Below, piece by piece: positions 1 through 5,997 of a stretch of 6,839 nucleotides of DNA. Made by a program: the position numbers and the translations under genes. The stretch is from an uncultured Paracoccaceae bacterium (GTDB lineage Bacteria > Pseudomonadota > Alphaproteobacteria > Rhodobacterales > Rhodobacteraceae), in NCBI GenBank assembly GCA_937900975.1, contig CALCPC010000432.1, positions 1 to 6,839 on the forward strand, in the 5' to 3' direction. Below the pieces are notes generated by a model. The model saw only the letters and a program-made list of their open reading frames with translations. It was not told the origin of the DNA and did not search any database. Numbering within the stretch: the first letter of the stretch is position 1; every line of letters starts with the position of its first letter.

Positions 1-22
1 CACCCTGGCCCCGCTTACCCGT

Positions 23-886
23 ATGAAGTTTCTTGCGCGCCTGCACTGGGTGGACTGGGTCTTTCTGGCCCTGGTCGTCCTGTTCTTCGGCTATGTCTGG
101 TCCGAGATCGCCGACACGCTCAATTACAAATGGCGCTGGCATCTGATCCCCAACTATATCCTGGGCTGGCACACGCGGCGTGAGGAATGGTTTGCCAACC
201 TCCTGCTGCAGGGCCTAGCCACGACGGTCCGCATTTGCATCTACGCCAGCATCCTGTCGCTGATCTTTGGCGTTGCGCTTGGCCTTGCGCGCACTGCGCG
301 GAATTTGACCGTCCGCCTGCTTGCGCGCACTTATGTGGAGTTCTTGCGCAACATCCCCCCCGTGGTGGTGATTTTCATCTTCTTTTTCTTCCTTTCGGTC
401 CCGATGATCGAGCTTCTCGGATTGGAACGCTGGGCCCGCGGCGTCGCGCGGTCGGACAGCGCCTGGGTTTGGGAAATTTTCTTTGGCAACATGCGGCTTT
501 TCCCGCAACTGGTCGCGGGCACCGTGGTCCTTGCGCTTTTCGAAAGCGCGTTCGTGGCCGAGATCGTGCGCGCGGGCATTCAATCCATCGAAAAGGGCCA
601 GCGAGAGGCCGCGCGCTCCATCGGCATGACCCATTGGCAGGAGATGCGCTACGTCGTGCTGCCGCAAGCGATGCAACGGGTGGTGCCGCCGCTTGCCAAC
701 CAATTTATCTCGCTCATCAAAGACAGCTCTATCGTCTCGCTAATCTCGGTGCAGGAACTGACGTTCAAAACGTTGGAACTGGTCGCCTCCACACGCATGA
801 TATTCGAGGCGTGGCTGACCTGCGCCGCCTTCTACTTCGTAATCTGTTTCGGGCTGTCCCGGCTTTTCGCACGGCGCGAAAGATGA
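23..886 (+). CDS. Polar amino acid ABC transporter permease (HisM/GlnP type)
   Basis: Inner-membrane permease of an ABC importer for polar amino acids, which would work with a second permease, an ATPase and a periplasmic binding protein encoded outside the window. The 287-residue product has hydrophobic segments near residues 12-26, 66-88, 113-128, 163-180 and 264-279. The segment YVEFLRNIPP (104-113) is typical of this family. The EAA loop that docks on the ATPase runs about 195-215, with REAARSIGM, the conserved glycine at 201, and VLPQA. Start: ATG at 23 overlaps a possible upstream stop (ATGA, 23-26), but no ribosome binding site precedes it. The reading frame is also open back to base 2, so the true start may lie upstream of the window. 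The stop overlaps the next gene by ATGA, implying translational coupling. Family assignment is firm; the transported amino acid is unknown. Confidence 0.9.
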   Translation: MKFLARLHWVDWVFLALVVLFFGYVWSEIADTLNYKWRWHLIPNYILGWHTRREEWFANLLLQGLATTVRICIYASILSLIFGVALGLARTARNLTVRLLARTYVEFLRNIPPVVVIFIFFFFLSVPMIELLGLERWARGVARSDSAWVWEIFFGNMRLFPQLVAGTVVLALFESAFVAEIVRAGIQSIEKGQREAARSIGMTHWQEMRYVVLPQAMQRVVPPLANQFISLIKDSSIVSLISVQELTFKTLELVASTRMIFEAWLTCAAFYFVICFGLSRLFARRER

Positions 887-1962
887 GCGTGGCCAAGTCG
901 CCAAAGCCGCGCGCCGCGATCGCCGCCATTCCCGCGCATCCGCACAGCGCGCTGCCCGCCCCGCCACCGGGCGCGCTGTTGCTCAACACCAACGAAAACC
1001 GGTTCGGCCCGTCGCCCGCCGTCTACGCGGCGCTGCGCCAGGATCCCGCGGCGATGGGCCTGAACGACTATCCCCCGGCCGAAGCTGCGCCGCTTAACGC
1101 GGCCTTGGCCCGGCAATTCGGGTTCGAGGCGCACCACATCGTCTCGGTCGCCGGGGGAGAGTTGCTCTTGCCGCTCGCCATGCTGGCCTTTACGGAACCG
1201 GGCTGCGAAGTCGTCACCTTCGACGACGGATTTCAAAAGTTTCTGAATTACACGCTGACCTGCGGCGCCACCCCGGTCGCCGTCCCGCGGGAGGCCGATC
1301 CCACAGGCGCCATCCAAGCGGCGCTGACCCCAAAAACCCGCATCGTCCTGATCGACAACCCCGGCAATCCCACCGGCTGGCTGCTGTCGCCGGAAACGAT
1401 CGCAGAGATCCACGCCAGCCTGCCGTCCGACGTGCTTTTGATCCTCGATGAGGCGTATGTCGAATTCTCGTCCTTCGGCCAGTTCGGTCTCGATCTCGCG
1501 CGGGATCACCGGAACGTGCTGACCACGCGGACTTTCTCAAAGGCCTACGGGCTGGCCGGCCTGCGGATCGGCTGGGCCGCCGGGCATCGCAACGTGATCG
1601 AGGCCGTGCGGCGCGTGATCCCGACCTTCCCGATCCCGCGCCCGTCGCTGATCGGCGCTTTGGCGGCGCTGGGGGATGTCGATCACCTTGCCTCGGTCAC
1701 GGCAGAGGTGGGCCGGATCCGCGATGCAGCGCAGACCCGCCTCGCCGCCGCGGGCTGGGATGTCGCGCCGAGCGCTGCGAACTTCCTCTTGATCCGTGCG
1801 GGCCGCCACGCCCCCGAAGCGGTTGCCGAGGCGGTCGAAACCCTCCGCGCCGCAAACATCCTGGTCCGCCTCCTGCCCCGTTTCCGCAACGCCCCGGCCA
1901 TCCGGATGACCCTTGGAACGGCCGAGGACATGGCCCGCGTCTATGCCGCGCTAAAGATCTAA
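883..1962 (+). CDS. PLP-dependent aminotransferase, histidinol-phosphate aminotransferase-like
   Basis: Fold-type I (class I/II) aminotransferase of 359 residues, cytoplasmic, close in length to HisC. Visible motifs are LNTNENRFGPSP (34-45; the family has a LNxNENPxG-like strand), DNPGNPTG (158-165) with the PLP-contacting Asn162, Asp189 in LDEAYVEF for the pyridine nitrogen, Lys220 in TFSKAYGLAGLRIG as Schiff-base lysine, and Arg341 in IRMTLGT for the substrate carboxylate. The family's G-S/A-D-E phosphate-loop motif reads AGGE (90-93), and the usual P-x-Y region reads FDDGFQKF. This argues for a divergent paralogue rather than the biosynthetic HisC. The ATG at 883 was chosen because it overlaps the permease stop (ATGA) and gives the family's normal N-terminus. 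The frame is open further upstream only as a shadow of the permease. Its place behind a transporter suggests amino acid catabolism. Amino donor and acceptor are unknown. Confidence 0.88.
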   Translation: MSVAKSPKPRAAIAAIPAHPHSALPAPPPGALLLNTNENRFGPSPAVYAALRQDPAAMGLNDYPPAEAAPLNAALARQFGFEAHHIVSVAGGELLLPLAMLAFTEPGCEVVTFDDGFQKFLNYTLTCGATPVAVPREADPTGAIQAALTPKTRIVLIDNPGNPTGWLLSPETIAEIHASLPSDVLLILDEAYVEFSSFGQFGLDLARDHRNVLTTRTFSKAYGLAGLRIGWAAGHRNVIEAVRRVIPTFPIPRPSLIGALAALGDVDHLASVTAEVGRIRDAAQTRLAAAGWDVAPSAANFLLIRAGRHAPEAVAEAVETLRAANILVRLLPRFRNAPAIRMTLGTAEDMARVYAALKI

Positions 1963-1968
1963 GACATC

Positions 1969-1974
1969 AAAAGG
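1969..1974 (+). promoter_or_regulatory. Ribosome binding site of the DoeB-like deacylase
   Basis: AAAAGG lies 10 bases before ATG 1985, just past the aminotransferase stop. It is the only clear purine-rich site in this operon segment and supports separate ribosome loading on the third gene. Confidence 0.5.
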
Positions 1975-1984
1975 CGCGCCCAGG

Positions 1985-2974
1985 ATGACACCCAGCATCG
2001 ACCTTTCCAAGCCAGGCAAGCGGCACGGATTTTTGCCTTTGATCCATTCCGACAACCGCCATGCGCATGCCGTGATCCCGATCCCGATCACGGTGATCTG
2101 TGGCGGCGCGGGCCCGACAACGCTTGTCACAGCGGGTGTCCATGGCGATGAGTTTGCTGGCATCCTCGCCGCGCGGCAGCTTATCGCGGATCTTTCGCCG
2201 GCATCCCTTGTGGGCCGGGTGATTGTGATGCCGATGCTCAATCTGCCGGCCTGCCGGGCCGAAACCCGCGTCTCCCCGCTCGACGGCGCCAATCTCAACC
2301 GTGTCTTTGGGGTTGGCGCGCCCGCGGGACCGACAGCCGCGATTGCCGAGGCGGTGGTGGCGATCATCCTGCCAGAGGTCGATTTCGTCCTCGACCTGCA
2401 CTCAGGCGGAACAACGGCGCGCTATCTTCCCAGCGCGTTTCTCTACGATCAGCCCGGCGCATCCTTGGCCAAAAAGCGCGCTGCAGCGCGGGCCTTCGCC
2501 ATACCCTTTACGCTGGTTGTCACGCCACCGCCCGATGCCGGATCGCTGCTCGGCGCGGCCGAGCGTCAGGGCATTCCCGCCATCGCTTGCGAGGTATCGG
2601 GGGGCGCGACGCTTGACCGCCATGCGGTTGCGGCGACCCGCGCTGGGATGCTGGGCGTCTTGCATCACTTGGGCCATTGCCCCGCCCCGCAGGGCGATGC
2701 GGCACGGGGGGCGGACACCCGCTTCGTCCGCCTTGCGTTCGGCGCGGCGCACGCGGTTGTTGCGCCTTTCAGCGGCGGCGTCCTCCCGCTCCACGACCCC
2801 GGCGACATCATCGCCGCCGGTCAGCCCGCCGCGCACCTTTACCCGATGGAGGATCAAAGCCAGCCCGCGTCCGTCCTGACCTTCCCCAAAACCGGCCTCA
2901 TCACCTCCGTCACCGCCCGCCCAAACGTGCGCGCAGGCGACCTGATCTTCCTAACGGGAACCCTTGAACCCTAA
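1985..2974 (+). CDS. Succinylglutamate desuccinylase/aspartoacylase family deacylase (DoeB-like)
   Basis: Zinc-dependent hydrolase of the M14-like AstE/AspA superfamily, 329 residues. Zinc ligands are visible as His53 and Glu56 in GVHGDEFAG and His139 in DLHSGG. GANLNRVF (101-108) carries the Asn-Arg pair that holds the substrate carboxylate in aspartoacylase. Glu203 in ACEVSGG matches the catalytic glutamate. The C-terminal part (about 245-329) is the usual beta-rich, lipoyl-like domain. The opening HGFLPL...IPITV...GAGPTTLVTAGVHGDE resembles DoeB, the N-alpha-acetyl-diaminobutyrate deacetylase of ectoine degradation, from memory of that family. The neighbours are not the usual ectoine genes, so the true substrate may be another N-acyl amino acid. 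AAAAGG at 1969-1974 is a suitable ribosome binding site for ATG 1985. The gap to the aminotransferase stop is 22 bp, fitting one operon. Confidence 0.88.
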   Translation: MTPSIDLSKPGKRHGFLPLIHSDNRHAHAVIPIPITVICGGAGPTTLVTAGVHGDEFAGILAARQLIADLSPASLVGRVIVMPMLNLPACRAETRVSPLDGANLNRVFGVGAPAGPTAAIAEAVVAIILPEVDFVLDLHSGGTTARYLPSAFLYDQPGASLAKKRAAARAFAIPFTLVVTPPPDAGSLLGAAERQGIPAIACEVSGGATLDRHAVAATRAGMLGVLHHLGHCPAPQGDAARGADTRFVRLAFGAAHAVVAPFSGGVLPLHDPGDIIAAGQPAAHLYPMEDQSQPASVLTFPKTGLITSVTARPNVRAGDLIFLTGTLEP

Positions 2975-3039
2975 TCGGTGTAGGCTGAGAACCAGCGCAA
3001 AACGGGCGAGAAGGCAGACCGACGCGTTGCAAGTTGGTC

Positions 3040-3114
3040 TGGCTCCGGCGGTAGGGTTCGAACCTACGACCAATTGATTAACAGTCAACTGCTCTACCAC
3101 TGAGCTACGCCGGA
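3040..3114 (-). tRNA. tRNA-Asn (GUU anticodon), CCA encoded
   Basis: Read on the - strand the gene folds as a complete cloverleaf. The 7-bp acceptor stem TCCGGCG/CGCCGGA pairs perfectly, followed by discriminator G and an encoded CCA (3042-3040). The D arm contains AGCTCAGTGGTAGAGC. The anticodon stem GTTGA/TCAAT closes the loop CTGTTAA, with anticodon GTT at 3082-3080, so it decodes asparagine codons AAC and AAU. The T arm has GTAGG-TTCGAAC-CTAC. It sits 52 bases downstream of the MBL-fold hydrolase stop on the same strand and faces the end of the deacylase gene on the other strand. All conserved positions look intact, so it should be functional. Confidence 0.97.
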
Positions 3115-3125
3115 CCAGTCCGACG

Positions 3126-3154
3126 CCTATAGCAAGGGGCAAGTGTAGCGTCCA
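3126..3154 (-). promoter_or_regulatory. Putative sigma-70 promoter for tRNA-Asn
   Basis: On the - strand, TGGACG (3154-3149) matches the -35 consensus at four of six positions. It is followed after exactly 17 bases by TATAGG (3131-3126), also four of six for the -10. Transcription would start near 3119, about five bases before the mature tRNA 5' end, a normal tRNA leader length. The match is modest, and read-through from the upstream hydrolase gene is also possible. Confidence 0.4.
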
Positions 3155-3166
3155 GCGGAAATCGGG

Positions 3167-4006
3167 TCAGGGGCGGTGGAAGACGGCGGCGAGGGGCGGC
3201 GCCCCGTCGGAGGCGATCGAGCCTGCGCGGCCCAGCTTGATCAGATGGGCCAGAAGGTTCCGCGACGCCGCTGGGTAAAGCGCGGGCGGCGTGTCCCGGT
3301 AGACCCGCGCCGTCAACGTCGCAAGGTCCGCAGGTCCCGCCGCCAAGGCGTCGAGAATCGCGGCCTCCCGCGACAGACGGTGCGCGCGCAGCGCTGCGCC
3401 CCGCGCGGGCCCATCGGCGATTGCGTCGCCATGGGCCGGAAGATAGCGCCGCTCTCCCCGCGCCGCGAGCCGGTCGAGCGAGGCCAGGTAAGCCTCCATA
3501 TCGCCATCGGGGGGCGAGACGACCGTGCTGGCCCAGCCCATCACGTGATCGCCTGTAAAAATCGCACCCCGCGCGGCCCATGCAAAGCAAAGGTGATCGG
3601 ACAGATGGCCGGGCGTGTGCACGGCCTCAAGCCGCCAACCGGCCCCGGAAATCACTGCGCCATCGGACAAGAGCCGGTCAGGGCGAAAGCTCTTGTCCAG
3701 CCCCTCCCCCCCGCCGAGCCCGTCAAGGGCCTCGGCCGGGCGAAACCCATGCGCCAGAACCGGCGCCGAAACGGCCCGCGCCAAAGCACCCGCCAGCGCC
3801 GAGTGATCGCGGTGGGCGTGACTGACCAGGATGGCCGACACGGTCGCCCCGGCGGGAAGCGCTGCCAGGATCGCGGCCAAATGCGCCGGATCGTCCGGCC
3901 CCGGATCCAGGATCGCGACATCCCGCGTCCCGATAATGTAGGTGTTCGTCCCCGCCCCCGTCAGCGGCCCGGCATTGGTCGCCGTCACCTGGCGCATCCC
4001 CTCCAT
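3167..4006 (-). CDS. MBL-fold metallo-hydrolase with C-terminal winged helix (LACTB2-like)
   Basis: Soluble metallo-beta-lactamase-fold hydrolase of 279 residues. The metal site is complete: HAHRDH (His63, His65, Asp67, His68), His134 in HTPGHLSDH, Asp153 in FTGDHVMG and His192 in LPAHGD. Residues about 208-262 form the winged-helix domain associated with this subfamily. The same architecture occurs in human LACTB2, an endoribonuclease, and in many bacterial hydrolases of uncertain substrate, so thioester or RNA hydrolysis are both possible. ATG 4006 was chosen because AAGGGG lies five bases upstream. The alternative ATG at 3997 has its purine run directly abutting it, and the longer open frame to 4234 would run inside the divergent kinase gene. 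The gene diverges from the kinase across 45 bp and is followed by tRNA-Asn on the same strand. Confidence 0.9.
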   Translation of the reverse strand: MEGMRQVTATNAGPLTGAGTNTYIIGTRDVAILDPGPDDPAHLAAILAALPAGATVSAILVSHAHRDHSALAGALARAVSAPVLAHGFRPAEALDGLGGGEGLDKSFRPDRLLSDGAVISGAGWRLEAVHTPGHLSDHLCFAWAARGAIFTGDHVMGWASTVVSPPDGDMEAYLASLDRLAARGERRYLPAHGDAIADGPARGAALRAHRLSREAAILDALAAGPADLATLTARVYRDTPPALYPAASRNLLAHLIKLGRAGSIASDGAPPLAAVFHRP

Positions 4007-4011
4007 CTCAG

Positions 4012-4017
4012 CCCCTT
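4012..4017 (-). promoter_or_regulatory. Ribosome binding site deciding the MBL hydrolase start
   Basis: On the - strand the purine run AAGGGG stands five bases ahead of ATG 4006. No comparable site precedes any ATG further upstream in that frame, so it fixes the start at MEGMRQV. Confidence 0.55.
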
Positions 4018-4051
4018 GCAAGCCACCCTTTGCGTCAGTAACGCTCCTAGC

Positions 4052-5386
4052 ATGGCGTTGCCCGGGCTCAAATCCTATCTGCCGCGGTCGCTTTTCAGCC
4101 GCACGGCGTTGATCGTCATCGCACCCGTGATCGCGCTGCAGCTTTTTGTCTCGATGATCTTTATTCAGCGCCACTACGAAGGCGTCACGCGGCAGATGAC
4201 GCGCAATTTCGCGGCCGAGATCGCCGTGGCACAACAGGTCATCGACACATCGCCCACCACCGACATCGCACAGGTGCGTCTTTTCAACCTTTCAAAACCG
4301 CTGGCCATCGCGCTGGAGCTTTTGGAAAGCCCCGACGACCGGATGATCAACCGCCACAACCTGCTCGACCTTTCGGGCCGCGCGCTGATCGAAGAGATGA
4401 CGCGGCTTTTGGGCAGCTCCGTCGCCGTCGATGTCGCCTCCAATATCCGCGTCGTTACCGTGCGCTTGCCAACCGAAAAGGGGATCTTGCGCGCGCTTAT
4501 CCCGCGCACGCGTGTCACCGTGTCGAACCCGCACCAATTGCTGGTGCTGATGGCCGTCGCCTCGATCATCCTGATTATGATCGCATTCTTCTTTCTGCGC
4601 GCCCAGGTCAGCCCGATCCTGCGGCTCGCCGATGCGTCCGAGGCGTTCGGAAAAGGCCGGAGTGAGCCCTTCCGCCCCTCTGGCGCAGAGGAGGTCCGCC
4701 GCGCCGGTACGGCGTTCTTGTCGATGCGCACCCGGCTTGAGCGGCAGATAGAACAGCGCACGCAAATGCTTACCGGTGTCAGCCACGATCTGCGCACGCC
4801 GCTTACCCGGATGAAACTTAGCCTCGCCTTGATGGAGGATGAGGCCGAGGCCGCCGCGATGATGCGCGATGTCGGCGATATGGAGGCGATGCTCGACGCG
4901 TTTTTAGCGTTCGCGCGGGGCGACCAGCACGAAGAAACGTCCGATGTGAACCCCGAAGAGCTTCTGATCGCAGCAGCGGAGCAGGCCGAGAGGAGCGGCA
5001 TCGCAGTCTCTACACAGCGCGAGATCGAGGCGACGGGCCCGCCCCAGGTCGCGCTCCGCCGCACGGGCGTGACCCGGGCGCTGCAAAACCTGGTCGGCAA
5101 TGCCGCGCATTACGGGCAACGCGGTTCGATCACCCTGCGGCTGACCCGGAAGACCTGCGAATTCATAGTGGAGGATGACGGCCCGGGCATCCCCGAGGAT
5201 CAACGCGAGGCTGTGCTGCGGCCCTTCGTGCGCCTCGACACCTCGCGCAATCTCAATCGGGGGGGCGGCGTCGGGCTTGGACTTTCGATCGCACAAGACG
5301 TCGCGCGGGCCCATGGCGGCGCGCTGGAACTTGGCGAAAGCGCGACGCTCGGCGGCCTGCGGGCTGTGATCCGGCTGCCTCGCTAG
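4052..5386 (+). CDS. EnvZ-like two-component sensor histidine kinase
   Basis: Membrane sensor kinase of 444 residues that should autophosphorylate and pass phosphate to an OmpR-type regulator. Order of parts: cytoplasmic tail, TM1 about 17-38, periplasmic sensor about 39-161, TM2 about 162-182, HAMP about 183-235, dimerisation/phosphoacceptor helix with His245 in GVSHDLRTPLTRMKLSLALM, and an ATPase domain. The ATPase domain has the N box ALQNLVGNAAHYG (Asn346, Asn350), G1 box DDGPGI (375-380), F box PFVRLD (391-396) and G2 box GGGVGLGLS (404-412). The H box closely matches EnvZ. ATG 4052 gives the normal family N-terminus but has no purine-rich site before it. The frame is open far upstream only as antisense of the hydrolase gene. 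No response regulator lies next to it in this window. Its TAG stop is formed by the end of the palindromic element that follows. The signal sensed is unknown. Confidence 0.92.
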   Translation: MALPGLKSYLPRSLFSRTALIVIAPVIALQLFVSMIFIQRHYEGVTRQMTRNFAAEIAVAQQVIDTSPTTDIAQVRLFNLSKPLAIALELLESPDDRMINRHNLLDLSGRALIEEMTRLLGSSVAVDVASNIRVVTVRLPTEKGILRALIPRTRVTVSNPHQLLVLMAVASIILIMIAFFFLRAQVSPILRLADASEAFGKGRSEPFRPSGAEEVRRAGTAFLSMRTRLERQIEQRTQMLTGVSHDLRTPLTRMKLSLALMEDEAEAAAMMRDVGDMEAMLDAFLAFARGDQHEETSDVNPEELLIAAAEQAERSGIAVSTQREIEATGPPQVALRRTGVTRALQNLVGNAAHYGQRGSITLRLTRKTCEFIVEDDGPGIPEDQREAVLRPFVRLDTSRNLNRGGGVGLGLSIAQDVARAHGGALELGESATLGGLRAVIRLPR

Positions 5387-5498
5387 AGCATTTTCCGTTC
5401 AAAGCAGGTCAGTCATCATCAGAAAACGTGTTCAAGATCAGCATTCTGTTGATCTTGAGACAGCGATTTCTGATCCAATGTGAACGGAAACTGCTCTA
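5384..5498. repeat. 115-bp palindromic element, probable MITE-like intergenic repeat
   Basis: The ends are inverted copies: TAGAGCATTTTCCGTTCA (5384-5401) and, as reverse complement, TAGAGCAGTTTCCGTTCA (from 5498-5481), with one mismatch in 18. Pairing resumes inward with ATCAGAAA (5418-5425) against TTTCTGAT (5467-5474). It closes in a perfect 9-bp stem, TCAAGATCA (5432-5440) with TGATCTTGA (5450-5458), around a 9-base loop. If the outermost TA is a target duplication, the element proper is 111 bp (5386-5496) with 16-bp inverted ends, as in derivatives of IS630/Tc1-mariner transposons. That classification is inferred. It has no coding capacity and is more AT-rich than its surroundings. The RNA could fold strongly and may end or stabilise the kinase transcript, but there is no T-run typical of an intrinsic terminator. 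Confidence 0.75.
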
Positions 5499-5997
5499 AA
5501 TCCTAGTGTCAGAAGATTTGCGGCCGCGGGATCGCTGCGCGCGTCACAGGCGTTGAGGTCCGGCAACGCGCGCCGGCGCGGACATTTCGCGACAATCTTC
5601 CGGGCGTTTTGGGCGGGAAACGGCGGCCCCATGCCGATGCGTTTGCGACCGATCCGACGCGCGACGCACCACCGAAACCGGCGGCGCAGATCGGCGCCGG
5701 ATCGGCCGGTGCCGGCAATCGGGCCCGACCTGGCCTCCCGGCCCGGGGCCAGTGCGGGACGCCATCTGCGCGCCCGCGGGTTGGCCAACGGCCCCGCGCG
5801 AAAACCCCGGGGGTGGCGAACGCAAAGGCATCATCGCGCAAAGACCCGGGGTATCCCAAGCCTGTCGCCACCTCGGCTGGACCGGCGCGCCGCGCCGCTC
5901 TGGCATCCGCAGGCAGGGTCGCGCGCCGCATCGGTGGGGCCGCGCTTTGGCGCAGCAGGGCCGGCCGCGGGCCGGTCGGGCCAAAAGCCGGGCTTTC
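5499..5997. other. GC-rich stretch without a recognisable gene
   Basis: About 500 bases between the palindromic element and the end of the phosphotransferase gene. Long open frames exist on both strands, but their translations are arginine-, proline- and alanine-rich with no recognisable motif, and no start has a convincing ribosome binding site. They look like by-products of the scarcity of stops in GC-rich DNA. The stretch contains strong GC hairpins, such as CCGGCC-GCG-GGCCGG at 5961-5975. It might hold a decayed gene or a noncoding RNA; nothing specific supports either. Confidence 0.5.
5983..5996 (-). terminator. Weak hairpin after the phosphotransferase gene
   Basis: Directly after the TAA stop (6000-5998) the - strand reads AAAGC-CCG-GCTTTT, a 5-bp stem with a 3-base loop and four T residues. 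The stem is short and the T-run brief, so termination here is only a possibility. A stronger GC hairpin at 5961-5975 follows on the same transcript. Confidence 0.3.

Noticed and set aside
187..882. Open frame continuing 232 codons upstream of the aminotransferase ATG
   Set aside because: It overlaps the permease in another frame, its translation has no family resemblance, and the aminotransferase homology begins only after 883.
2070..2093. Perfect 8-bp inverted repeat CCGTGATC/GATCACGG around an 8-base spacer
   Set aside because: It lies inside the deacylase coding region where the codons spell the conserved IPIT strand, so it is probably a coding coincidence.
2975..3039. Terminator between the deacylase gene and tRNA-Asn
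   Set aside because: Only a 4-bp hairpin near the stop and no T-run on either strand could be found.
3040..3114. tRNA-Asn as an integration site for a mobile element
   Set aside because: No duplicate of the tRNA 3' end, integrase or phage gene is visible within the window.
3176..4051. 292 open codons upstream of and in frame with the kinase ATG
   Set aside because: They are antisense to the MBL hydrolase, arginine- and proline-rich and without motifs, and the kinase has its normal N-terminus at 4052.
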